Source of the DNA: Chitinophagaceae bacterium
Lineage (GTDB): Bacteria > Bacteroidota > Bacteroidia > Chitinophagales > Chitinophagaceae
NCBI GenBank assembly: GCA_017882205.1
Contig: JADGPY010000078.1
Coordinates: 1 to 5,822 of the forward strand
Direction: 5' to 3'
Length of the DNA: 5,822 nt
Shown: piece by piece, positions 1 through 5,822 of the stretch
Position numbering within the stretch: position 1 is the stretch's first letter
Layout: each line of letters opens with the position of its first letter
Notes under the pieces: generated by a model
What the model saw: only the letters and a program-made list of their open reading frames with translations
What the model was told of the DNA's origin: nothing
The model's database searches: none
Position numbers and translations under genes: made by a program

Positions 1-1
1 A

Positions 2-1633
2 ATTGATGAGATAATGGCCGATCCAACACCGGTTGTAGGATTGCCAAATGTGGAATGGATTGAATTAAAAAATACTTCTCCATTTAATATTAATTTATCG
101 GGGTGGCGTGTGGAAAAAGCGAGTTCGCAAAGTGGTCCTTTACCAAATTATATACTAAAACCAGACAGTTTTGTAGTTGTTTGCACAGGAAGTGCAGTAG
201 CAGCCATGTCGGCATTTGGGCAGACAATTTCTGTAACAAGTTTCCCTGCCCTTGATAATGCTTCAGACTTGATCTTTCTCTTATCCAAAGAGAATAAAGT
301 AATTCATGCAGTAAATTATTCAGATTCATGGTACCAGGATCAATTGAAAAAAGCAGGAGGATGGACACTTGAAATGATCGATACTAAAAATCCCTGTAGT
401 GGGTACTCAAACTGGAAGGCAAGTACTGATGCAAATGGAGGAACTCCCGGGAAGAAAAATTCTATAAATGCTATCAACGTTGACGTAGCTGCACCCGTAT
501 TGTTGAGGGCATTCGCATCAGACAGCCTGGATATGACACTTGTATTCGATGCACCCCTTGATAGCATAAAAGCTGCCATTGTAAATAATTATATGGTTAG
601 TGATGGAATTGGTGTTCCGCAGTCTGCCATTGTTGTTGCTCCAACATTTGACAGGGTAAACTTGAGATTAGCTATCCCAATTCTTAGGAACAAAGTTTAT
701 ACAGTCGCTGCTTCGGCGATAACCGATTGTGCAGGTAATGTAATTGGTTCAAAAAATAATGCAAAGTTTGGTTTAGCCGATGTTCCTGATAGCCTGGATG
801 TAGTAATCAATGAAATATTATTTAATCCAAGACCCGGTGGAGTAGATTATGTTGAGATCTATAATCGGTCGCAAAAAATATTAAATGCTAAACAATTGTA
901 TATCGCGAATAGAAGTAGTACTGATACGATAAGCAGTATTACACAAATAAGCGCTGACAGTTTATTATTGTTCCCCGGTGATTTCATGTTGATTACTGAA
1001 AATCCGCAGATTGTGAAACAACAGTATTTGACTTTAAATCCGGATGCATTTTTAGCCTTGTCTCCTTTACCATCATTTAACAATGATAAAGGCGATGTGA
1101 TCATTTTAGATATGCAGGGTAAGATAATGGATGAGGTTAAGTATTCAGATAAATGGCATTTTCAATTGATAGCAAATACGGAAGGTGTTTCGTTGGAGAG
1201 AATAGATTATGATGGCTCTTCTACCTCTGAGAATTTTCATTCTGCAGCAACCTCTGTTGGATATGGAACCCCGGGGTATAAAAATTCGCAGTTTAGGCCT
1301 GATGTTCAACTGCCAGGGAGTATTACAGTTTTACCTGCGATCTTTTCTCCTGATAATGATGGTGTCGATGATTTTGCTAATATTGAATATAGTTTTCCTT
1401 CTCCGGGATATGTAGCCAATATAACCATCTATGATGCTAATGGAAGACCTGCCAGGTATCTTGAGAGGAATGCACTCTGCGGCATCAAGGGTATTTATCG
1501 CTGGGATGGATTGGGCGATAAAATGCAGAAATTACCGGTAGGTATCTATATTATTGTAACTAAAGTTTTCGATATCAATGGTAAGACAAGGCAGTTTAAA
1601 AATACCATCGTGTTGGCGAGGAGATTTGGTTAA
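2..1633 (+). CDS. Secreted lamin-tail-domain surface protein, 3' part (start lies before the window)
   Basis: This is the C-terminal part of a large extracellular protein. The frame is open to the left edge, and the codons before the first ATG (base 14) read I-D-E-I, the opening strand of a lamin-tail domain, so that ATG is internal. Numbering from it, residues 1-150 form one lamin-tail domain (VEWIELKN, LSGW, NPC..YSNW, ending TPGKKNS). Residues 155-255 form an SbsA/Big_5-like Ig domain (LVFDAPLD, VYTVAASAITDCAGN). Residues 264-425 form a second lamin-tail domain (VINEI, VEIYNRS, SLERID, ending TPGYKNS). Residues 428-539 resemble a FlgD-type Ig domain, with an acidic DNDGVDD loop at 447-453 that could bind calcium, then VANITIYDANG, YRWDG and PVGIYI. 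Such proteins in Bacteroidota are usually exported, often by the type IX system. The signal peptide would be outside the window, so secretion is inferred. The cellular role is unknown. The stop lies 6 bp from that of the convergent kinase. Confidence 0.9.
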   Translation: MDEIMADPTPVVGLPNVEWIELKNTSPFNINLSGWRVEKASSQSGPLPNYILKPDSFVVVCTGSAVAAMSAFGQTISVTSFPALDNASDLIFLLSKENKVIHAVNYSDSWYQDQLKKAGGWTLEMIDTKNPCSGYSNWKASTDANGGTPGKKNSINAINVDVAAPVLLRAFASDSLDMTLVFDAPLDSIKAAIVNNYMVSDGIGVPQSAIVVAPTFDRVNLRLAIPILRNKVYTVAASAITDCAGNVIGSKNNAKFGLADVPDSLDVVINEILFNPRPGGVDYVEIYNRSQKILNAKQLYIANRSSTDTISSITQISADSLLLFPGDFMLITENPQIVKQQYLTLNPDAFLALSPLPSFNNDKGDVIILDMQGKIMDEVKYSDKWHFQLIANTEGVSLERIDYDGSSTSENFHSAATSVGYGTPGYKNSQFRPDVQLPGSITVLPAIFSPDNDGVDDFANIEYSFPSPGYVANITIYDANGRPARYLERNALCGIKGIYRWDGLGDKMQKLPVGIYIIVTKVFDINGKTRQFKNTIVLARRFG

Positions 1634-1639
1634 ACCTTT

Positions 1640-2563
1640 TCACACAAGATCAATATCAAAATTTACCAGTTGAACAAATTCCCGAAGCCTGATGTCGATA
1701 TCGGCCTTGGTAATTTCTTTCAATCGTTGAGGGCCAAATTTTTCAACGCAGAAACTTGCCAAAGCAGAACCGACAATGATGGCTGTTTTCATGTTCTCAA
1801 AACTGAGGTCCTTTGTCCTGGCCAGATGTCCGATAAAACCTCCTGCGAATGTATCGCCAGCGCCTGTAGGATCAAAAACATCTTCCAATGGCAATGCCGG
1901 TGCAAAGAATACATGGTCCAGGTGGAAAAGCAATGCACCATGTTCCCCTTTTTTGATGATAAGGTATTTTGGACCCATCTGCAATATTTTCTTAGCTGCT
2001 TTAACAAGGGAGAATTCCCCACTTAATAATCTTGCTTCGCTATCATTGATTAGCAGCACATCAATAAGCCCCAACACGGTTTCAAGATCAACCAATGCTG
2101 TTTCCATCCAGAAGTTCATCGTATCAAGCACGATTAACTTTGGCCGTTTATTCAGTTGTTTGATAACACTTATTTGCAACCGGGGCATCAGGTTACCAAG
2201 CATCAGGAATTCCGAATTTTGGTAACTGTCAGGAACAATCGGGTTGAAATCTGCCAAGACATTCAAATCTGTGATGAGCGTATCGCGGGTATTCATATCC
2301 AGGTGGTATTTCCCACTCCAGAAAAATGATTTCTGATCCGGAATGATCTGAACTCCTTCAAGTTGTACGCCGCGTTTTTTCAATTCAGCCATTTCTTCTT
2401 CCGGAAAATCACTGCCTACGATAGATATCTGTTGTACCGGTTGCACAAGGTGAGTGGCCGCATAAGCAACATATGTTGCAGAACCTCCAACTATTTTATC
2501 GATCTTTCCAAAGGGAGTTTCAATTGCATCAAATGCCATTGTACCAAGCGTAATAACAGACAT
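1640..2563 (-). CDS. PfkB-family (ribokinase-like) sugar or nucleoside kinase, substrate unknown
   Basis: This is a cytoplasmic ATP-dependent kinase of the ribokinase/PfkB fold, 307 residues, full length for the family. The second PfkB signature is intact: DPTGAGDTFAGGF at residues 231-243, with D237 as the expected catalytic base and the GAG forming the anion hole. GGSATYVA at 26-33 is the usual substrate-side N-terminal motif. INDSEA at 172-177 and IKKGEHGA at 203-210 are the standard central and nucleotide-side motifs. WSGKYHLDMN at 82-91 and LDTMNFW at 146-152 look like marks of a conserved bacterial subfamily usually annotated only as sugar, ribokinase-like or adenosine kinase. I know of no settled substrate and assign no gene symbol. 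The ATG is chosen because MSVITLGTMAFDAIETP fits the first beta strand of the fold and the leader before it is A-rich with no ribosome binding site. The gene is divergent from the YciO-type gene and convergent with the surface-protein gene. Confidence 0.93.
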   Translation of the reverse strand: MSVITLGTMAFDAIETPFGKIDKIVGGSATYVAYAATHLVQPVQQISIVGSDFPEEEMAELKKRGVQLEGVQIIPDQKSFFWSGKYHLDMNTRDTLITDLNVLADFNPIVPDSYQNSEFLMLGNLMPRLQISVIKQLNKRPKLIVLDTMNFWMETALVDLETVLGLIDVLLINDSEARLLSGEFSLVKAAKKILQMGPKYLIIKKGEHGALLFHLDHVFFAPALPLEDVFDPTGAGDTFAGGFIGHLARTKDLSFENMKTAIIVGSALASFCVEKFGPQRLKEITKADIDIRLREFVQLVNFDIDLV

Positions 2564-2596
2564 AGATTTTTTTTAACGGATATTTTAAAAACCTAG

Positions 2597-2604
2597 CAAA
2601 TGTA
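2597..2604 (-). promoter_or_regulatory. Candidate -7 promoter box for the PfkB kinase
   Basis: On the minus strand this reads TACATTTG, an exact match to the Bacteroidota -7 consensus TAnnTTTG. It lies about 33 bases before the kinase ATG, which would give a short leader of roughly 25-30 bases. I found no good -33 TTG at the usual 17-23 base spacing, so the call rests on the -7 box and its position alone. Confidence 0.4.
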
Positions 2605-2690
2605 GCCGATTTGAATGTTCTACCATAGTATTGGCAGCAAAATTGTCGGGTTCTATTAAGAGTGCCTTTTATTTATTTCAATTTTATCAT

Positions 2691-3296
2691 ATGCTTTTAC
2701 ACCTTCATCCCTTGAATCCGCAGCCACGCATGCTGAAGCAAATAGCGGAATGCCTTAAAAGCGGGGGCATTATAATCTATCCAACTGATACAATATATGG
2801 ACTTGGCTGTGATATTTATAACCATAAAGCCATAGAAAGAATATGCAAAATCAAAAATGTGGATCCTCAGAAGGCACAGCTATCTTTTATTTGCCGTGAT
2901 TTAAGTAACCTAAGCGATTTTACAAGTAGCATTGATACCCCACTTTACAGGATGTTAAAAACCTACCTGCCTGGTCCTTATACTTTTATATTGCCTGCAA
3001 GTAAACAGGTTCCCAAAATATTAAAAAGCAAAAAGGATACCATCGGACTTCGTGTACCGGATAATATAATATGCCAGTCAATTCTTGAAACCCTTGGAAA
3101 TCCTATTTTAAGCGCTTCTCTTCCAGGTGATATGGTGGAAGAATATACTGACCCGGATATTATTTATGAAAAATTTGAGCACCTTGTTGATATTGTTATA
3201 GACGGAGGGGCAGGTAATACAATACCTTCTACAATAGTAGATTGTACAACAGATGATTGGACAATAATCAGGCAGGGTGCCGGGGTTTGGGAGTAG
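2691..3296 (+). CDS. YciO-type YrdC/Sua5-fold protein (threonylcarbamoyl-AMP synthase-like)
   Basis: This is a 201-residue YrdC-fold protein. The family includes Sua5/YrdC (TsaC), which makes threonylcarbamoyl-AMP from threonine, bicarbonate and ATP for the tRNA t6A modification. Visible motifs are YPTDTIYGLGCD (30-41), SFICRDLSNLSDF (65-77), LPGPYTFIL (93-101), TIGLRVPD (117-124), STIVDCT (180-186) and IRQGAG (193-198). From memory, the opening HPLNP and the CRDLS and PG.YTFIL segments match E. coli YciO better than YrdC, so I place it in the YciO branch, whose role is less certain. The KxR motif of true YrdC (KQR in E. coli) appears as K55-N-V57. The ATG at 2691 is preferred because family members begin with a short 'HP-NP' lead-in. 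The frame stays open back to a TTG at 2631, but those 20 extra residues match nothing I know. There is no Sua5 C-terminal domain. The stop is 1 bp from the stop of the convergent rnhB. Confidence 0.92.
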   Translation: MLLHLHPLNPQPRMLKQIAECLKSGGIIIYPTDTIYGLGCDIYNHKAIERICKIKNVDPQKAQLSFICRDLSNLSDFTSSIDTPLYRMLKTYLPGPYTFILPASKQVPKILKSKKDTIGLRVPDNIICQSILETLGNPILSASLPGDMVEEYTDPDIIYEKFEHLVDIVIDGGAGNTIPSTIVDCTTDDWTIIRQGAGVWE

Positions 3297-3297
3297 C

Positions 3298-3921
3298 TTA
3301 AATGTTATATTCCTCCTCTTCAACTTCAGGCTCGTACAGTTTGGCGGAGAGAATATTGAAACTCTTACGGTGATATTTGCACAAACCATATATTTCGATC
3401 GCAGCCCGATGCTCAAGAGAGCCATATCCTTTATTCGTATGCCATGCATACATTTTATATTTTTTGTGAAGCTTTTGCATGTAGTCATCACGGTATGTTT
3501 TAGCAAGCACACTGGCTGCGGCGATAGAGGAATACATACCATCACCCCTGATGACACATCTGTGCGGGTAATCCTTATAGTTTTTAAAACAATTTCCATC
3601 TATAAGTAATAGTTCGGGCTTGCAGCTTAATTTTCCAAGTGCCATATGCATGGCTTTGAAGGAAGCTTGTAAGATATTTATGCGATCAATTTCATCATTA
3701 TCAACTTTAGCAACTGCATATGAAATAGATTCCTGTTCTATAATAGGCCGAAGTAGTTCACGCTCCTCCTTGTTCAATTGTTTTGAATCGTTTAATGCCG
3801 GATGATAAAAGTTCTTCGGTAATATGACCGCAGCGGCGAATACTGGTCCGGCAAAACATCCGCGGCCTGCTTCGTCTACACCAGCTTCTGAGAATTTATT
3901 ATGAAAAAAAGGAAGAAGCAT
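3298..3921 (-). CDS. rnhB: Ribonuclease HII
   Basis: RNase HII is a cytoplasmic metal-dependent endonuclease that cuts the RNA strand of RNA/DNA hybrids and starts removal of ribonucleotides misincorporated in DNA. The protein has 207 residues, normal for the family. The four catalytic acids are visible: D16 and E17 in GVDEAGRG (14-21), D108 in LLIDGN (105-110) and D127 in the IRGDG segment (124-128), which runs into SIAAASVLAKTYRDD (132-146). The GRG at 19-21 is the loop that senses the ribonucleotide 2'-OH. Y166 in NKGYGS is the expected tyrosine that stacks at the RNA-DNA junction. NDSKQL at 44-49 is also standard. The ATG is supported by the remembered family pattern MLLPF..., about 15 residues before the first catalytic acid. 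The C-terminus carries a small acidic tail (EPEVEEEEYNI) beyond the usual core. The gene is divergent from ctaA. Confidence 0.97.
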   Translation of the reverse strand: MLLPFFHNKFSEAGVDEAGRGCFAGPVFAAAVILPKNFYHPALNDSKQLNKEERELLRPIIEQESISYAVAKVDNDEIDRINILQASFKAMHMALGKLSCKPELLLIDGNCFKNYKDYPHRCVIRGDGMYSSIAAASVLAKTYRDDYMQKLHKKYKMYAWHTNKGYGSLEHRAAIEIYGLCKYHRKSFNILSAKLYEPEVEEEEYNI

Positions 3922-3925
3922 TGAG

Positions 3926-3937
3926 GGTGCAAAAATA
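3926..3937 (-). promoter_or_regulatory. Candidate -7 box directly before rnhB
   Basis: The minus strand reads TATTTTTGCACC, containing an exact TAnnTTTG, and ends four bases before the rnhB ATG. If this is the -7 element, transcription would start within a few bases of the start codon and the mRNA would be nearly leaderless. A possible -33 TTG (CAA at 3952-3954) is only 14 bases from the box, shorter than usual, so support comes mainly from the -7 match. Confidence 0.45.
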
Positions 3938-4016
3938 GATACGAATGATTACAATGCTGTTGGTAATTACTAACATTCGTGGAATATTGAGTAAAACTTT
4001 AATCTCAAATCGTCTG

Positions 4017-4028
4017 TAACTTCGCACC
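4017..4028 (+). promoter_or_regulatory. Candidate -7 box directly before ctaA
   Basis: The sequence is TAACTTCGCACC, matching TAnnTTTG with one mismatch (C for T), and it abuts the ctaA ATG with no gap. It mirrors the TATTTTTGCACC box before the divergent rnhB. No clear -33 TTG at standard spacing is visible; TTG at 3987-3989 is 27 bases away. A nearly leaderless transcript is implied if the box is functional. Confidence 0.4.
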
Positions 4029-5081
4029 ATGCACAATTCGTATTCGCATCAGCATTCACGGGCTGTTGCAACCTGGCTCTTAATTGGAGTGGGAATGATC
4101 ATCATCCAAATAATTTTGGGAGGAATCACAAGACTTACTGAATCAGGACTTTCCATAACCGAATGGAAGCCAATTACCGGGACATTGCCTCCACTTAATC
4201 TGGCAGCATGGCAAATAGAGTTCGAAAAATATAAGCACACTGATCAGTTCAGGTATATACATGCTGATTTTTCCTTAAGAGATTTCAAGTTCATCTTTTT
4301 CTGGGAATGGTTTCACCGGTTATGGGCAAGGTTGCTTGGACTGGTGTTTATTGCAGGATTTATTTATCTCCTGGTGCGAAAAAAAATTCAGCAAGGGATG
4401 ATCATTCCCATGATCATTTTATTTCTATTGGGCGTTTTACAGGCAGCTATTGGTTGGATAATGGTTAAAAGTGGGCTTGTACCTCAACAAATGTTTGTAG
4501 GGCATATAGAGCTGACTACACATTTTATTGCTGCCTTGGTCTTGCTTTGCTACACTTTTTGGTTTGCGTTGAGCTTGCTTGTGCCAAAAGAAAGATGGGT
4601 TGAAAGCGCATCACTTAAAAATATTATTATAGCCATCATCGTTATACTTACGATTCAACTTGTGTATGGCGCTTTTATGGCCGGACTTAAGGCAGCTACA
4701 GCAGCGCCAACATGGCCAGACATAAATGGAAGCATAGTTCCGCAATGGATGAATAGTTTATCTCCCTGGTGGAGAAATTTGGTCGATAACAAGATCATGG
4801 TACAATTTATTCATCGGGGTATCGCATATATCTTGTTGTTGTTGACGATTATTTGGTATTTAAAAGCAAGGAGCTTCAAAGGGAATAATTTGCTTGATAA
4901 AACAAGATGGATTCCATTGGCCCTTGTTCTTGCACAAGTTGTACTTGGGATAGCAACCGTATTGCGTTCGACGCTGGGTAACGAGCTTGTATATTTTGGA
5001 GTAGCCCATCAACTTGTTGGCATTTTATTTTTAATTGCAATTGTTTGGATGATCTACCTTGTTAGAGCTAAAACATCATGA
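4029..5081 (+). CDS. ctaA: Heme A synthase, COX15/CtaA family
   Basis: Heme A synthase is an integral membrane enzyme that oxidises the C8 methyl of heme O to the formyl of heme A, the cofactor of aa3-type cytochrome c oxidase. The 350-residue protein shows about eight membrane segments, near residues 12-31, 92-115, 124-143, 160-183, 198-218, 256-277, 294-314 and 322-344. The N-terminal signature GGITRLTESGLSITEWKP (31-48) followed by G.LPP is typical of the COX15 branch. E94 in the WEWFHR segment (92-98) fits the conserved catalytic glutamate. Likely heme-ligand histidines are H97, H165 (in GHIELTTH, 158-165), H262 (FIHR) and H327 (VAHQ). The cysteine pair of the B. subtilis-type enzyme is absent, as expected for this branch. 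The start directly follows a -7-like box and has no Shine-Dalgarno. The stop overlaps the start of the next gene. No heme O synthase or oxidase subunit gene lies in the window. Confidence 0.97.
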   Translation: MHNSYSHQHSRAVATWLLIGVGMIIIQIILGGITRLTESGLSITEWKPITGTLPPLNLAAWQIEFEKYKHTDQFRYIHADFSLRDFKFIFFWEWFHRLWARLLGLVFIAGFIYLLVRKKIQQGMIIPMIILFLLGVLQAAIGWIMVKSGLVPQQMFVGHIELTTHFIAALVLLCYTFWFALSLLVPKERWVESASLKNIIIAIIVILTIQLVYGAFMAGLKAATAAPTWPDINGSIVPQWMNSLSPWWRNLVDNKIMVQFIHRGIAYILLLLTIIWYLKARSFKGNNLLDKTRWIPLALVLAQVVLGIATVLRSTLGNELVYFGVAHQLVGILFLIAIVWMIYLVRAKTS

Positions 5082-5822
5082 TAAATTTTTTGCGAAATCT
5101 TTATTATTCATTCCCTGTGCAGTTATTTATCCTGCATTTTAAGAGATATCAGAGTCTTCTATTTTTTTGGTTTATTTTATTCAGCACTATTGGTGGCCAT
5201 TTCATGAAGAATTATGGAGGAGATGCACTCTTTCTTGCGCCTGAATATTTAGGTAATGTAAATGCTGCCAGTGCAGCTACAGTTGGGGTGGCGATAGGTG
5301 TATTTATTATGAGCTGGAACATCACAACATTTATTCTGCATAGCCATCGTTTTCGTTTCCTTGCTACCACCACCAAACCGTTTTTTAAATATTGTATCAA
5401 CAATTTTATTCTACCATTAGCTTTCCTCCTTTTTTATGGAGTTGAAGCATTTAATTATGAAACTAAGAAGGAACTGGTACCTATAGTTGAGTTTATTTTT
5501 ACAGCAGCAGGTTTTGCAGGGGGCTTTGTTGTACTTATCGCATTTTCTTTCGCTTATTTTTTTACAGCTGACCGGCGGATAGTCAGAACCCTAACGCCAT
5601 TGCCAAATGTGCCAGAACCAATTTTACCACCACCTCGCGATGGACAACCATTGTATGTTACCTACGACATGAAGGTTGGTTATTATCTTAGTACCCGGTT
5701 AAGATTTAGAAAGGCGCGGGATGTCCGGCACTATGGTGAAGATTTCCTAAACTCCGTGTTTAAACGCCATCACTTCTCAGCGATCATCTGTGTTATCATG
5801 GCATTTGTATTCATGATCTTTG
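5078..5822 (+). CDS. Polytopic membrane protein, N-terminal part; possibly a membrane-anchored patatin-like phospholipase (cut by window edge)
   Basis: An open frame runs from ATG 5078 to the right edge, 248 residues with no stop. It begins MINFLRNLYYSFPVQLF. Hydrophobic segments lie near residues 27-43, 64-87, 107-125, 137-163 and 233-248, so at least four or five membrane passes are likely. A proline-rich linker (about 174-186) and a basic stretch (R207-R217) sit between the fourth and fifth. The opening residues and the LFLAPEYLGNVNA segment (51-63) resemble, from memory, the N-termini of large Chitinophagaceae proteins annotated as patatin-like phospholipases. The catalytic GxSxG and DG(A/G) motifs would be downstream and cannot be seen here, so that function is only a suggestion. 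The start overlaps the ctaA stop in ATGA, which points to co-transcription and translational coupling. The upstream sequence is A-rich without a clear ribosome binding site. Confidence 0.85.
   Translation, partial: MINFLRNLYYSFPVQLFILHFKRYQSLLFFWFILFSTIGGHFMKNYGGDALFLAPEYLGNVNAASAATVGVAIGVFIMSWNITTFILHSHRFRFLATTTKPFFKYCINNFILPLAFLLFYGVEAFNYETKKELVPIVEFIFTAAGFAGGFVVLIAFSFAYFFTADRRIVRTLTPLPNVPEPILPPPRDGQPLYVTYDMKVGYYLSTRLRFRKARDVRHYGEDFLNSVFKRHHFSAIICVIMAFVFMIF

Noticed and set aside
14..16. ATG at base 14 as the start of the surface protein.
   Set aside because: The frame is open to the edge and the preceding codons encode I-D-E-I, part of the lamin-tail opening strand. There is also no signal peptide after this ATG.
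1776..2225. A 149-codon plus-strand open frame inside the kinase.
   Set aside because: It lies wholly antisense to the conserved PfkB gene, and its translation shows no family motif or domain pattern.
2566..2575. T-run at 2566-2574 as a possible terminator.
   Set aside because: No stem precedes it on either strand. It is the A-rich leader directly before the kinase start, typical of Bacteroidota.
2631..2690. TTG at 2631 as the start of the YciO-type protein.
   Set aside because: It would add 20 residues with no family match and run back into the region needed for divergent promoters; the ATG at 2691 gives the normal family N-terminus.
3108..3609. Long open frames opposite the YciO-type gene and rnhB (3108-3599 on minus, 3277-3609 on plus).
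   Set aside because: They overlap strongly conserved coding regions in other frames and their translations look like random low-complexity shadow sequence.
4398..4417. Paired palindromes ATGATCAT at 4398-4405 and 4410-4417, with a third copy at 4095-4102.
   Set aside because: All lie in ctaA membrane segments, where they encode M-I-I runs. Codon choice for hydrophobic residues explains them better than a binding site.

Overview
The window looks like ordinary chromosomal DNA from a member of the Bacteroidota, most likely near the Chitinophagaceae. This rests on four things. The DNA is AT-rich. Start codons lack Shine-Dalgarno sequences. TAnnTTTG-type -7 boxes lie just upstream of start codons. 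The protein set is typical: a large surface protein with lamin-tail domains and a FlgD-like C-terminus, a YciO-type YrdC protein, a Bacteroidota-style RNase HII and a COX15-type heme A synthase. The family placement is my inference from remembered protein sequences, not a search.

Layout: (1) bases 2-1633, +, the 3' part of a secreted multidomain protein whose start lies before the window; (2) 1640-2563, -, a PfkB-family kinase; (3) 2691-3296, +, a YciO/YrdC/Sua5-family protein; (4) 3298-3921, -, ribonuclease HII; (5) 4029-5081, +, heme A synthase; (6) 5078 to the right edge, +, the N-terminal part of a polytopic membrane protein, possibly a membrane-anchored patatin-like phospholipase. The first five genes alternate in strand. 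This gives two tail-to-tail junctions of 6 bp and 1 bp and two head-to-head regions of 127 bp and 107 bp, where the promoters must lie. Only the last two genes form an evident transcription unit, joined by an ATGA overlap.

The genes do not form one pathway: they cover cell-surface structure, small-molecule phosphorylation, a TC-AMP-synthase-like fold, RNA/DNA hybrid repair, respiratory heme A synthesis and a membrane protein. I see no tRNA, rRNA, CRISPR array, insertion sequence, attachment site or prophage trace, and no gene-free stretch above 130 bp. I found no convincing new system. The points most worth a second look are the matching TAnnTTYGCACC boxes directly before the two divergent genes rnhB and ctaA, the coupling of heme A synthase to the edge-truncated membrane protein, and the two enzymes (kinase and YciO-type protein) whose families are recognisable but whose substrates are not.
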